Translations under genes and position numbers: made by a program | The notes under the pieces: generated by a model | The model's input: the letters and a program-made list of their open reading frames with translations, nothing else | What the model was told of the DNA's origin: nothing | Databases searched by the model: none | Shown here: positions 1 through 6,958 of the stretch, in pieces | Position numbering within the stretch: the stretch's first letter is position 1 | How the letters are laid out: each line of letters opens with the position of its first letter | Assembly (NCBI GenBank): GCA_031271065.1 | Contig: JAISWP010000210.1 | Location: 1 to 13,327, forward strand | DNA: 13,327 nt | Source of the DNA: Synergistaceae bacterium | GTDB taxonomy: Bacteria > Synergistota > Synergistia > Synergistales > Synergistaceae | Direction: 5' to 3'

Positions 1-210
1 ATCCACTATCCCGATGACGCCGACTCCCGCGGCCGCCAGATAGAGCGCCAGCGGAGCGCCGAGTCCTCCGGTCCCTGCGATCAGCACCTTGGCGGCCCGC
101 AGGCGTTTCTGGCCTTCGATCCCGATCTCCGGCAGCAGCAGGTGGCGGCTGTACCGCAAAATTTCGTCGTTTGAAAGGCCCCCCAGTCTTTCGTCTGGAA
201 TCAGGCTCAT
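1..210 (-). CDS. ThiF/MoeB/MoeZ-type E1-like adenylyltransferase (partial, N-terminal 70 aa)
   Basis: Only the first 70 residues are inside the window; the reading frame is open to the left edge. The visible part has the family's N-terminal RYSRH motif (residues 19-23) and the glycine-rich nucleotide-binding loop GTGGLGAP (46-53), which starts the ATP-binding Rossmann fold of ThiF/MoeB/HesA enzymes. These enzymes adenylate the C-terminal glycine of a ubiquitin-like sulfur carrier so that sulfur can be loaded onto it. The ATG (210-208) overlaps the carrier gene's TGA as ATGA, so the two are translationally coupled, and the carrier is the obvious partner. A C-terminal rhodanese domain, as in MoeZ, cannot be judged from this fragment. 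The family call is firm; substrate assignment to the neighbouring carrier is inference from context. Confidence 0.93.
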   Translation of the reverse strand, partial: MSLIPDERLGGLSNDEILRYSRHLLLPEIGIEGQKRLRAAKVLIAGTGGLGAPLALYLAAAGVGVIGIVD

Positions 211-497
211 GCCCGGCGCGGCGTTCCTCCGGCGATGGCCGGAACCAGCATGACGGAGTCCCCGTCTTTCACTGGGGTATCGGTACCCTCCAGGTTTTTG
301 ATGTTCGTGTCCCCGACGTAGACATTGATGAAGGAGCGCAGAGCGCCGGCCTCATCGTAAAGGTGCGCTTTGATATCGGGATAGGCTTCTGCGAAGGCGG
401 CTATCACCTCGCCCGCCGTTGCGCCCTCGGCCGGCGCTTCCGACTGTCCGCCGGCAAAAGCGCGCAGAGCGGCGGGTATCTGGATCGTGACTGGCAT
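207..497 (-). CDS. cysO: CysO/MoaD/ThiS-family sulfur carrier protein with a C-terminal extension
   Basis: This is a 96-aa beta-grasp sulfur carrier. Two features recall mycobacterial CysO: the N-terminal VTIQIPAALR strand followed by a GGQ turn, and the late DGDSVMLVPAIAGG ending. In CysO the terminal Gly-Gly becomes a thiocarboxylate that supplies sulfur for cysteine synthesis. Here the Gly-Gly is at residues 90-91 and is followed by TPRRA, so the active C-terminus is not exposed in the primary product. Removal of the tail by the JAMM protease encoded just upstream is plausible, by analogy with QbsD acting on QbsE. A GGGGGA ribosome binding site (510-505) lies 7 nt before the ATG. The gene is 26 nt downstream of the protease gene and overlaps the E1 gene by 4 nt. 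A role in another sulfur transfer (molybdopterin, thiamine) is less likely given the neighbouring cysteine synthase and protease. Confidence 0.9.
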   Translation of the reverse strand: MPVTIQIPAALRAFAGGQSEAPAEGATAGEVIAAFAEAYPDIKAHLYDEAGALRSFINVYVGDTNIKNLEGTDTPVKDGDSVMLVPAIAGGTPRRA

Positions 498-523
498 ATC
501 TCATTCCCCCTGGATTTGCGAAT

Positions 524-937
524 TTATAGCTCCCGCAGGAAACGCGAGCGGTCCGCGGACATCTCCCAGCTCGTGAGAGCGGTCGCCGCGCCTCCTTCGA
601 CGGCTGCTATGACATAGGAATAAAACGGCAGCGCGTGTTCGAGGTCGTAATCCGACGGTTCGGCGGGGTGATCCGGGTGCGAGTGGTAAAAACCGAGGAG
701 CTCCATCTTTCCAGCCCTCGCTTCCCGTTCAGCCGTCATAAAATCGTCGGGGCCGATGGTGAAGCGGTGAAACCGTTCCGCATCTCCGCTCGAGTTGACG
801 ATGGGAAGGATGGCTTCGACGGTCTTGCCTCTTTCACCGTCAAAACTGCCCAGAAGGGCGCCGCAGCACTCATCTGGGTAGGCTCGCTCGCCCTCCGTCC
901 GGATTGCGAGCGCCGCTTCATCGGAGATCGATATCAC
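524..937 (-). CDS. mec: JAMM/MPN+ metalloprotease, Mec+ type (M67 family)
   Basis: This is a 137-aa zinc-dependent isopeptidase-like protein. All JAMM catalytic elements are present: Glu23 in the YPDECCG segment, His85 and His87 in HSHP, then Ser95 and Asp98 in PSDYD. In Mycobacterium tuberculosis, Mec+ hydrolyses the CysO-cysteine adduct to release free cysteine; the same job is inferred here from the adjacent carrier and cysteine synthase genes. I chose the GTG at 937-935 because it overlaps the upstream TGA as GTGA and sits 6 nt after a GGGAGGG ribosome binding site (950-944). A longer frame from a GTG at 988 would overlap the cysteine synthase gene by 55 nt and adds nothing conserved. It may also trim the TPRRA tail of the carrier. 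Confidence 0.92.
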   Translation of the reverse strand: MISISDEAALAIRTEGERAYPDECCGALLGSFDGERGKTVEAILPIVNSSGDAERFHRFTIGPDDFMTAEREARAGKMELLGFYHSHPDHPAEPSDYDLEHALPFYSYVIAAVEGGAATALTSWEMSADRSRFLREL

Positions 938-1833
938 TTCGCGCCCTCCCAGAACGAATCCGACACGTACCTCAGCCCGCCGTCGCACAGCACGGTCACG
1001 ATCAGCGAACCCCGCGGCAGACCGCGGGCGAGCGCAGCCGCGGCGGATACGTTCGCGCCGGAGCTGATTCCGGTGAAAATACCCTCCTCGCGCGCCAGAC
1101 GGCGGGTCATTTCATAAGCCTCCTCCGTAGTGACCGTCACCACATCGTCGACGAGGCTTTCGTCGTAAATTCCCGGCCTGATAGTCGAGCCCATGTGCTT
1201 CGTTCCCTCTATCCCGTGAAACGGGGAGGAGGGCTGCACGGATATTGCCTTGATCCCGCTGCGGTAATCTTTAAGACGCCGCGACACTCCCACGAAGGTC
1301 CCCGAAGTGCCCATGCCGGTTATGAAATGAGTGATCCCTCCTTCCGTTTGGTTCCATATCTCGGCCCCGGTGGTCTCGTAATGAGCCCTTGGATTCTCGG
1401 GGTTGTTGTACTGATCGGGATAAAAATACCGGTCGGGATCCTCCGCCGCGGCGTCACGCGCCGCGACATAAGCCCCATCGGAGCCCTCCAGGGGACTCGT
1501 CTCCTCTATCTCGGCTCCGTAAGCGCGTATCATCCTCCTGCGCTCGAAAGACACGTTCTGCGGCATATAGAGCCTGATGGAATAACCGAGCGCGGCGCCG
1601 ATCATGGCATAAGCTATGCCGGTGTTGCCGCTGGTCGCGTCGATGAGCGTTCTGCCCCTCGTCATCTCGCCCCGTTTTACGCCGTCTAAAATCATCGCCT
1701 TCGCCGCCCTGTCCTTGACCGATCCGCTGGGGTTGCAGAATTCCGCTTTCGCCATCAGCGTCACCCCATCTGCGCCCGCGACATTCCGCAGCTCGATCAG
1801 CGGTGTACCGCCCACCATGTCCAGTATCCGCAT
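934..1833 (-). CDS. cysM: PLP-dependent cysteine synthase, CysM type (beta-family)
   Basis: This 299-aa protein belongs to the fold-type II PLP family of O-acetylserine/O-phosphoserine sulfhydrylases. Visible marks are the Schiff-base lysine K40 in GSVKDRA, the asparagine loop TSGNTG (67-72), the phosphate-binding GTSGT (175-179) and the signature YNNPENPRAHYETTGAEIW. The reaction is formation of cysteine from an activated serine through an aminoacrylate intermediate. The downstream carrier, protease and E1 genes suggest that the sulfur donor is a carrier thiocarboxylate, as with mycobacterial CysM. In that enzyme an arginine (R220) reads the phosphate of O-phosphoserine; a by-eye alignment puts K212 (EGTKHM) there, so O-phosphoserine use is possible but unproven. 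The ATG at 1833-1831 has GGAGG (1844-1840) 6 nt upstream. The frame extends 28 codons further without conserved sequence. It is the first gene of the leftward operon. Confidence 0.93.
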   Translation of the reverse strand: MRILDMVGGTPLIELRNVAGADGVTLMAKAEFCNPSGSVKDRAAKAMILDGVKRGEMTRGRTLIDATSGNTGIAYAMIGAALGYSIRLYMPQNVSFERRRMIRAYGAEIEETSPLEGSDGAYVAARDAAAEDPDRYFYPDQYNNPENPRAHYETTGAEIWNQTEGGITHFITGMGTSGTFVGVSRRLKDYRSGIKAISVQPSSPFHGIEGTKHMGSTIRPGIYDESLVDDVVTVTTEEAYEMTRRLAREEGIFTGISSGANVSAAAALARGLPRGSLIVTVLCDGGLRYVSDSFWEGAK

Positions 1834-1988
1834 ATGCCACCTCCGTGAAACCTCTTTAGCTCTCTTAAAACCTATTTCCCTTGACGGGATTAATTTTTTA
1901 AAATAATCGCAGCTCACATATCGATCCGGCGTTTTTTCGGCTGGAAATCAATCCGCCGGCAAGACGTCTTTGGGACCATCTGAGACAT

Positions 1989-2017
1989 ATTATAATCATA
2001 TTTTATTAATATGAATA
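1989..2017 (-). promoter_or_regulatory. Candidate promoter for the cysM-mec-cysO-thiF operon
   Basis: On the minus strand a perfect TATAAT lies at 1994-1989. The hexamer 17 nt upstream (2017-2012) reads TATTCA and matches the -35 consensus at only three positions, so an activator may be needed. The predicted start would be near 1982, giving a leader of about 150 nt before cysM. Confidence 0.4.
1996..2014. promoter_or_regulatory. 19-bp inverted repeat, candidate operator
   Basis: TCATATT and AATATGA form perfect 7-bp arms around a 5-nt spacer. The dyad lies between the two outward TATAAT boxes and overlaps both candidate -35 regions, which is the natural place for one regulator to control both directions. 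The size and shape fit a dimeric helix-turn-helix protein such as a LysR- or GntR-type regulator. No regulator gene is in the window, so the binder is unknown. Confidence 0.4.
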
Positions 2018-2032
2018 GTATGAGAATATAAT
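2003..2032 (+). promoter_or_regulatory. Candidate promoter for malY and downstream genes
   Basis: On the plus strand a perfect TATAAT lies at 2027-2032. The best hexamer upstream, TTATTA at 2003-2008 (18-nt spacer), is weak. A second TATAAT at 1991-1996 is an alternative, with TTGGGA at 1970-1975 but only a 15-nt spacer. The predicted start near 2039 gives a leader of about 177 nt. Confidence 0.38.
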
Positions 2033-2052
2033 ATGCCGATAATACTCGGCAT
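2033..2052 (+). promoter_or_regulatory. Hairpin at the start of the malY leader
   Basis: ATGCCGA and TCGGCAT form a perfect 7-bp stem around a 6-nt loop. No T run follows, so it is not an intrinsic terminator. It lies at the predicted transcription start and could stabilise the mRNA 5' end or act as a DNA operator. Confidence 0.3.
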
Positions 2053-2215
2053 TTGTTCGGCGGCGCGTAAAAGATGGGCCGATCCTTTCGCAGTTTTCAT
2101 ACATGCGCCATACTATTTCTTGCCGCGCCGCCGCTCATTTGATAATATGTCCTGCGGACGCTTCCGCGTTTTGCGGACGCCGCCGTATTTATTCCCCGAA
2201 GGGACAGTGTTGGAC

Positions 2216-3394
2216 ATGACAAGGTATGACTTCGATTCGAGGATAGACCGGCGCGGCACTTCATGCGAGAAATGGGATGATCTCGGTCACTTTTTCGGCA
2301 GAGAGGATATTCTGCCGTTCTGGGTAGCGGACATGGACTTCCGCTCCGCGCCCGAGATAATCGACGCCCTTCGCGCCCAGGTCGCCCTCGGAATCTTCGG
2401 CTATCCCACAGAGTACACGGAAAAATACAAAGCCGCCGTGGCGTATTGGGAGAGTCACAGGCACGGCTGGGATATCTCGCCGGACGAGGTGGGCTTCATG
2501 CCCGGTGTGGTGACGGGAATGTCAGCCGCCATAAACGAGTTCACATCGCCGGGCGACGGGGTAGTCATACAGCCCCCGGTCTATCCTCCGTTTTTCCGCG
2601 AAGTCCGTCACAACGGAAGAAAAGTGGTGGAAAACCCGCTGCTCGAAACCGAGGACGGTTACGTCATGGATTTCGAGCACTTGAAAGACGTCTTAAAACC
2701 GAACGTCACCGCACTGCTGCTCTGCAGCCCCCATAACCCCACCTCCAGGGTATGGAAGACGGAGGAACTCAAAACCCTGGGCGAAATCTGCGCCGAGCGG
2801 GACGTATTCGTCATTTCGGACGAGATACATCAGGACCTCGTATACAGCGACGCGAAGCACGTCCCTCTGGCGAAAGCGTGCCCCGAACTGGCTTCGCGTC
2901 TGGTGACGCTCGCGGCGCCCAGCAAAACTTTCAACATAGCGGGGCTGAGAGCTTCAGCATGGATAGCCAGCGACGCCAAGGTCGCTCAAAGGATGCACCA
3001 GGCGCTGTTCCGCTTTCACATCGCCGGGATCAATATGATGGGACTGGCCGCGCTGGAAGCGGCTTACACGAAGTGCGAGCCCTGGCTGGATGAGCTCCTC
3101 GCCTATCTTGAACAGAGCAGGGACTTCGTCGAGTCGTTTCTCAGGGATCGTCTCCCGAGGGTGCGCATGAAACACCCGGAAGGGACATATATATTCTGGC
3201 TGGATTTTCGGGATTACGGCATGAAAAACTCGGAAATAACGGATATCTTAGTCAGCAGGGCCAGAGTCGGCCTGAACGACGGCTCGGCTTTCGGCGTTCA
3301 GGGGGAAGGTTTCGTCAGGCTCAATATAGGATGCCCCTTCTCCCAGCTGGAAGAGGGCCTGAACCGGATCGCCTCGGAATTCGGGAGCAGATGA
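2216..3394 (+). CDS. MalY/PatB-type PLP-dependent C-S lyase (cystathionine beta-lyase family)
   Basis: This 392-aa fold-type I PLP enzyme cleaves the C-S bond of cystathionine, cysteine or related thioethers to give a thiol (homocysteine or sulfide), pyruvate and ammonia. Family marks are FWVADMDF near the N-terminus, SPHNPTSR with N174, SDEIH with D202 (pyridine nitrogen), the Schiff-base lysine K237 in APSKTFN, and R368 in FVRLNIG for the substrate carboxylate. The length matches MalY/PatB proteins. The ATG at 2216 is the most conserved-looking start; a GAAGGGA element ends 11 nt before it and lies closer to an in-frame TTG at 2210, so the start could be two codons earlier. It is divergent from the cysteine synthesis operon, suggesting a role in sulfur amino acid turnover. 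It is followed 4 nt later by the FAH-family gene. A pure aminotransferase role is less likely given the MalY-specific N-terminus. Confidence 0.9.
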   Translation: MTRYDFDSRIDRRGTSCEKWDDLGHFFGREDILPFWVADMDFRSAPEIIDALRAQVALGIFGYPTEYTEKYKAAVAYWESHRHGWDISPDEVGFMPGVVTGMSAAINEFTSPGDGVVIQPPVYPPFFREVRHNGRKVVENPLLETEDGYVMDFEHLKDVLKPNVTALLLCSPHNPTSRVWKTEELKTLGEICAERDVFVISDEIHQDLVYSDAKHVPLAKACPELASRLVTLAAPSKTFNIAGLRASAWIASDAKVAQRMHQALFRFHIAGINMMGLAALEAAYTKCEPWLDELLAYLEQSRDFVESFLRDRLPRVRMKHPEGTYIFWLDFRDYGMKNSEITDILVSRARVGLNDGSAFGVQGEGFVRLNIGCPFSQLEEGLNRIASEFGSR

Positions 3395-3398
3395 CGCC

Positions 3399-4187
3399 AT
3401 GATAAGAGACATAGCGGCTCCTCTCAAATACTGCAGGTTCACCGTGGACGGCAAGACCTACAGCGGGACCCTTCACGGAAATATGGTCGATCTTGCGGAG
3501 GGCGATTTTCTGACCGGCTTTTCAACGCTCCGTATGAGTTACCCTCTGGAGCGCATAAAGCTCCTGCCCCCCTTCGTTCCGGCCAAAATATGGTGCGTGG
3601 GCCGCAACTACACGGGGCACGTGCGCGAACTGGACCACGAATTGCCCGCAGAACCGCTGATATTTATGAAACCCGCGACTGCCATAATAGGCAGCGGGGA
3701 CCCCGTGCGTATCCCGGAGTGGGCGGGCCGCGTGGACTACGAGGGAGAATTGGCCGTCGTCATAGGCAGGAAATGTCACAAAGTGTCCGAACAGGACGCT
3801 CTCGCGTATACGGCGGGGTATTCCTGTTTCAACGACGTGACCGCCAGGGACCTGCAGAACAGCGACGGACAGTGGACCAGAGCCAAGGGTTTCGACACCT
3901 TCGCTCCCTTCGGCCCTGTCATATTACTAACCCAGAGTATGCCGGCCGACGCGGAGATAACCACCAGGCTCAACGGTAAAATCGTGCAGCGGGATTCGCT
4001 CGGCAGCATGATATTCCCGGTGAGCCGCATAATATCGCACATCAGCAGATTCGCCACCCTCGAACCGGGCGACGTGATAGCGACAGGCACGCCGGAAGGC
4101 GTATCCCGGGTCCGCCAGGGTGACAGAGTCGAAGTTGAGATTGAGGGAATCGGCGTCCTGAGCAATCCGTTCATAGCCGATCACTGA
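3399..4187 (+). CDS. Fumarylacetoacetate hydrolase (FAH) family protein
   Basis: This 262-aa enzyme has the FAH C-terminal catalytic domain preceded by a short N-terminal domain. The metal-binding set is present: E115 and E117 in DYEGELAVVIG, and D146 in NDVTARD 31 residues later. K163 in RAKGFD and the late TGTPEGV motif (229-235) are also seen. Relatives include acylpyruvate hydrolases, oxaloacetate decarboxylases (FAHD1) and 2-hydroxyhepta-2,4-diene-1,7-dioate isomerases, all acting on 2-oxo or 2,4-dioxo acids; the exact substrate cannot be read from sequence. Start ATG 3399 is 4 nt after the malY stop, with GGGAG (3383-3387) upstream inside malY. Because the C-S lyase produces a 2-oxo acid (pyruvate), a linked role in 2-oxo acid handling is conceivable, but that is only inference. 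Confidence 0.9.
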   Translation: MIRDIAAPLKYCRFTVDGKTYSGTLHGNMVDLAEGDFLTGFSTLRMSYPLERIKLLPPFVPAKIWCVGRNYTGHVRELDHELPAEPLIFMKPATAIIGSGDPVRIPEWAGRVDYEGELAVVIGRKCHKVSEQDALAYTAGYSCFNDVTARDLQNSDGQWTRAKGFDTFAPFGPVILLTQSMPADAEITTRLNGKIVQRDSLGSMIFPVSRIISHISRFATLEPGDVIATGTPEGVSRVRQGDRVEVEIEGIGVLSNPFIADH

Positions 4188-4216
4188 AATGGAGGACTGA
4201 CGCCGGAGTCTTTCGA

Positions 4217-6958
4217 ATGATAAGACTTTTCAGCTACGTCAAACTTTCCGCCCTCGGGACTGAACTGCGCCGAGAACGCGTCGCGCGCGGCGGGGATATA
4301 GTCTATATGCTTCCCTCCATGCCGGGCGCCGAATATCTGGAGCCGATGCTTCGCGGCGGCGGCTATTTCGGCCGCAGGCCCGAGATTTGGAGCTGGCAGG
4401 AACTCTATAACAGAGTGACGCCCAAACATCAGAGGCGCAGATGTATCGACCCTCCGGACAGGAGGCTGGTCCTGAAATTTGTCACGGACCAGGCGGCCGC
4501 CGAGTCAGAACCCGGCGGCGCGGCCCGCGCCGTCATGAGCGGAAGGGGTTTCGTGCGGATGCTCGGAGAGGCCGTACGAGAGATGCTTCTTGAGGGAGTG
4601 GAGCCGGACCTGATTCTGCCGGACGACGGTTCGCCGGATCACGAAATGCTCTGCCGGCTTTACGGCGATTATCTCCTGTATCTCGACGAACATGGACTGG
4701 CCGACAACTCCGACCTGCCGTCCCTCACGCGGCGGGCCCTGGACGGGCTTCCCGACGCACTGAAAAACAAGACGATGCGCTGGGTGGGCTTCATGTCGTT
4801 CACCGGAGCCCAGCTGAATCTCATAAGGGCGCTCGAATACCACGGCGCCGATATGGAGTTTTACATGCCCGATTCGGGATGCGCCGACTTTCGCAGCGCC
4901 GCCTCCCAGCTCGGGGTGGACGCCGTTCCCATAGAGTCCTCTCCCTGCGCCGTATGCAGGGTGATATCTCCCGACGTCTGCTCCCAGTTCGAAAATATAG
5001 CCGAACTGATAATGAATGAATACTCGTCGATGGATATCGGAATACTCGTCGATGCGGATCGTATGGAGACGCTCGCGGCCGAGTTAAACAGACGGAAGAT
5101 CCCCTGGCAGAGGCGTTCCGAGGTCACTGTGGACAAAACGGCGCTGATCGACGCAGCCCGGCGGATATGGGAGGCTCATAAGCTCGGATGGCCTCCCCTC
5201 CGCGTCAGATATCTGCTCCGCAGCGCACCCTTCGGTATAGAACCGGATCATACGGAATTTACCCGGTCGATGCCGGAGGGTATGGGCGCGTGGCGTGAAT
5301 TTTTTTCAGGAAACGATCACGCGCTCGGCGTGCTCTCTCTCTGGGAGTCCTTCTGCAGTCTGCTTGAAAGAGGGGGGACCTCCGAGGAACTGCTGGGAGG
5401 ATTGATGGACCTGTCCGGCGGCGGCGAATGGGAAAGACGTCTCGCGTCGGAAGCCGGAGCCGACTGGGCCATGGACGCCGCTGTCCGCGAGACGGCTTCG
5501 GCGCGCCTCGAAATAGAGCGTAAACTCTCCATGACCCAAGAGACCGGACGCTCTCTGGGCGAAGCGGGCTCCCTGCGTTTCGCGGGCGAGGCAGCCATGA
5601 ATTTTATCCGGGATTGGGCCGGGGAAGCCGCCACCGCCCTCTCCCCCATTTACAGGAGCGCCGTGTCCGTCTGCAATTTTCCTCCGGAGGTGCTGGCGTC
5701 CCACGATATATGGATAATGACGGATGTCGACGGGACCCGCTATCCCGGCCCTTCATCAGAACGCGCCCTCCTCAGCGAAAAACTGCGCGAACGGGTCAAC
5801 GATACCTCGGACGGCTCAGTTCACCTCCCGACAATGCGCGAAAAACTCAGGCAGAAGGAGGCCATGTTCCGCAGGATGATAGCTGTCGGGGAAAGAGTCT
5901 GCGTTCTCTCCCGCTCCGCTTCCGCTTCCGGCGTTCAAGCCGGGGAATCTCCCTTTGTATCGTCCCTGATGCGCTCCGGCTCCGATATCTGGAAGATAAC
6001 TGAAACCAGGGAACTCGTCCCGCCTCCCCTGCCCGCGGTCCGCCGCGGCAGGGGAGTTTTTCCCAGGTCGGTCCGAGGCGCTTTCGAGGATAAATATCGG
6101 ATATCACTGAGCCACGCGGACGAACTCATGGAGTGTCCCTTCGCCTGGTGGTGCGGCAGGGCCGCTTTCATCGAACCTCTGCCCGACACCGCCGGAGTCG
6201 CGGACAGGGCCGTTTTGGGCAGCGCCGTGCATGATATCTGGCGGGCGGCCGTAAACTCGTACAGAGAAGGGGGAAGGACTTTAGGTTCCGTGATCGGGTC
6301 CGATTGGGATGAAATCACGGACGGTCTGACGCCGAAATATCCGATTTTAGCCGACCCTCGGGCATTGCCCCGCGTCTTGGACCTCAAGCACAGGATGTAC
6401 GTCATGGCGGACACGCTGGACGAAGCCGACGCCCGCGCCGGCGCTCGCGGTATGACCCGCGTGAGGATAGAGACGGAGATGGCGCTGCCGGAGATAGAGT
6501 CTGAACATGCGACGTTCTCGGGAAGGGCCGACAGGGTCGATTTCTGGTCCGGCCCCGAAGGAGAGGCTGCCGTCATATTCGACTACAAACTCGGGAAAAG
6601 CCGCTCTTACGCCAAGACGCTTCAGCTCGCTTCCTACGGGCTCTCCCTGCGAAATTCCGGCGTCGATGTGGCCGGTTTCAGCTATGTCTGTCTCGGCGAC
6701 CTTGTCCTTGCCGGCGCGTGGTCCGACGTCATGGGACCGATCTACAAAGCCTCTTCGCGCCGGGCGTCCTGCGGCGAAAAGATCGAGTCGGCCTCGGAAT
6801 TACTTAAAGAGATAGACAGGATAGCGGCTGGAGGGGTTTTCGAGGCAAATTACGGTTCAGCCCGCTGCGGGTACTGCGGATACGCGACCCTTTGCAGAAG
6901 GTCGGAGAGGGGCGGAGATTACGACGAAGAGGACGACGGGCCTGATGACGGCGAGTGA
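4217..6958 (+). CDS. addB: AddB-like helicase/nuclease subunit with iron-sulfur PD-(D/E)XK nuclease
   Basis: This 913-aa protein is called AddB mainly from its C-terminal nuclease and its pairing with addA. The nuclease has H672 in GSAVHDIW, D772 in GRADRVD, D789 and K791 in FDYK, then LQLASYG. Four cysteines match the AddB/Cas4 iron staple: C640 in ECPF, then C884, C887 and C893 as C-x2-C-x5-C. The N-terminal half resembles the divergent, inactivated helicase part of AddB, with a VYMLPSMPGAEYLEPML opening; no Walker A loop is seen where Bacillus subtilis AddB has one, and the protein is about 250 aa shorter. With AddA it should resect double-strand breaks to load RecA. CGGAG (4204-4208) lies 8 nt before the ATG. 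The C-terminus is an acidic tail of about 15 residues, encoded where addA begins (14-nt overlap). Confidence 0.85.
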   Translation: MIRLFSYVKLSALGTELRRERVARGGDIVYMLPSMPGAEYLEPMLRGGGYFGRRPEIWSWQELYNRVTPKHQRRRCIDPPDRRLVLKFVTDQAAAESEPGGAARAVMSGRGFVRMLGEAVREMLLEGVEPDLILPDDGSPDHEMLCRLYGDYLLYLDEHGLADNSDLPSLTRRALDGLPDALKNKTMRWVGFMSFTGAQLNLIRALEYHGADMEFYMPDSGCADFRSAASQLGVDAVPIESSPCAVCRVISPDVCSQFENIAELIMNEYSSMDIGILVDADRMETLAAELNRRKIPWQRRSEVTVDKTALIDAARRIWEAHKLGWPPLRVRYLLRSAPFGIEPDHTEFTRSMPEGMGAWREFFSGNDHALGVLSLWESFCSLLERGGTSEELLGGLMDLSGGGEWERRLASEAGADWAMDAAVRETASARLEIERKLSMTQETGRSLGEAGSLRFAGEAAMNFIRDWAGEAATALSPIYRSAVSVCNFPPEVLASHDIWIMTDVDGTRYPGPSSERALLSEKLRERVNDTSDGSVHLPTMREKLRQKEAMFRRMIAVGERVCVLSRSASASGVQAGESPFVSSLMRSGSDIWKITETRELVPPPLPAVRRGRGVFPRSVRGAFEDKYRISLSHADELMECPFAWWCGRAAFIEPLPDTAGVADRAVLGSAVHDIWRAAVNSYREGGRTLGSVIGSDWDEITDGLTPKYPILADPRALPRVLDLKHRMYVMADTLDEADARAGARGMTRVRIETEMALPEIESEHATFSGRADRVDFWSGPEGEAAVIFDYKLGKSRSYAKTLQLASYGLSLRNSGVDVAGFSYVCLGDLVLAGAWSDVMGPIYKASSRRASCGEKIESASELLKEIDRIAAGGVFEANYGSARCGYCGYATLCRRSERGGDYDEEDDGPDDGE

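Larger units (their letters stand above)
1986..2035. repeat. Outer inverted repeat containing both -10 boxes
   Basis: CATATTATA (1986-1994) and TATAATATG (2027-2035) are perfect 9-bp inverted arms. Each holds an outward-facing TATAAT. AT-rich sequence gives such matches easily, but the coincidence with two divergent genes makes a functional role likely. Confidence 0.5.
1834..2215. promoter_or_regulatory. Divergent intergenic control region between cysM and malY
   Basis: This 382-nt stretch separates two genes pointing away from each other. Its middle (about 1981-2035) is strikingly AT-rich against GC-rich surroundings and holds the candidate promoters and dyads listed separately. The left part (1834-1980) would be the cysM leader and the right part (2036-2215) the malY leader. 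The right part is open in the malY frame from an ATG at 2033, but that extension resembles nothing known, has no ribosome binding site and would start on top of the promoter, so I treat it as untranslated. I see no convincing terminator and no riboswitch class I recognise. Confidence 0.65.

Noticed and set aside
938..988. Longer form of the JAMM protease starting at GTG 988
   Set aside because: It would overlap cysM by 55 nt, while the GTG at 937 has a GGGAGGG site 6 nt upstream and a GTGA overlap.
1834..1917. 28-codon N-terminal extension of the cysteine synthase
   Set aside because: The ATG at 1833 has a perfect GGAGG 6 nt upstream and begins right at the conserved family N-terminus.
2033..2052. 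Hairpin in the malY leader as an intrinsic terminator
   Set aside because: The stem is followed by mixed sequence rather than a run of T, and it lies upstream of the gene it would have to shut off near the start site.
2033..2215. A 61-codon in-frame N-terminal extension of the MalY-like protein
   Set aside because: It lacks a ribosome binding site, begins on top of the candidate promoter and hairpin, and matches nothing typical of MalY/PatB proteins, which begin near the ATG at 2216.
5299..5305. Runs of seven T in addB (5299-5305) and in addA (7481-7487) as phase-variation tracts
   Set aside because: Seven-base runs are short for slippage switching, both genes are intact, and recombination nucleases are not typical phase-variable genes.
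5935..6576. Long open frame of 213 codons on the minus strand inside addB
   Set aside because: It is a shadow of the GC-rich addB codons with low-complexity Ser/Ala/Arg composition, no ribosome binding site and no recognisable motif.
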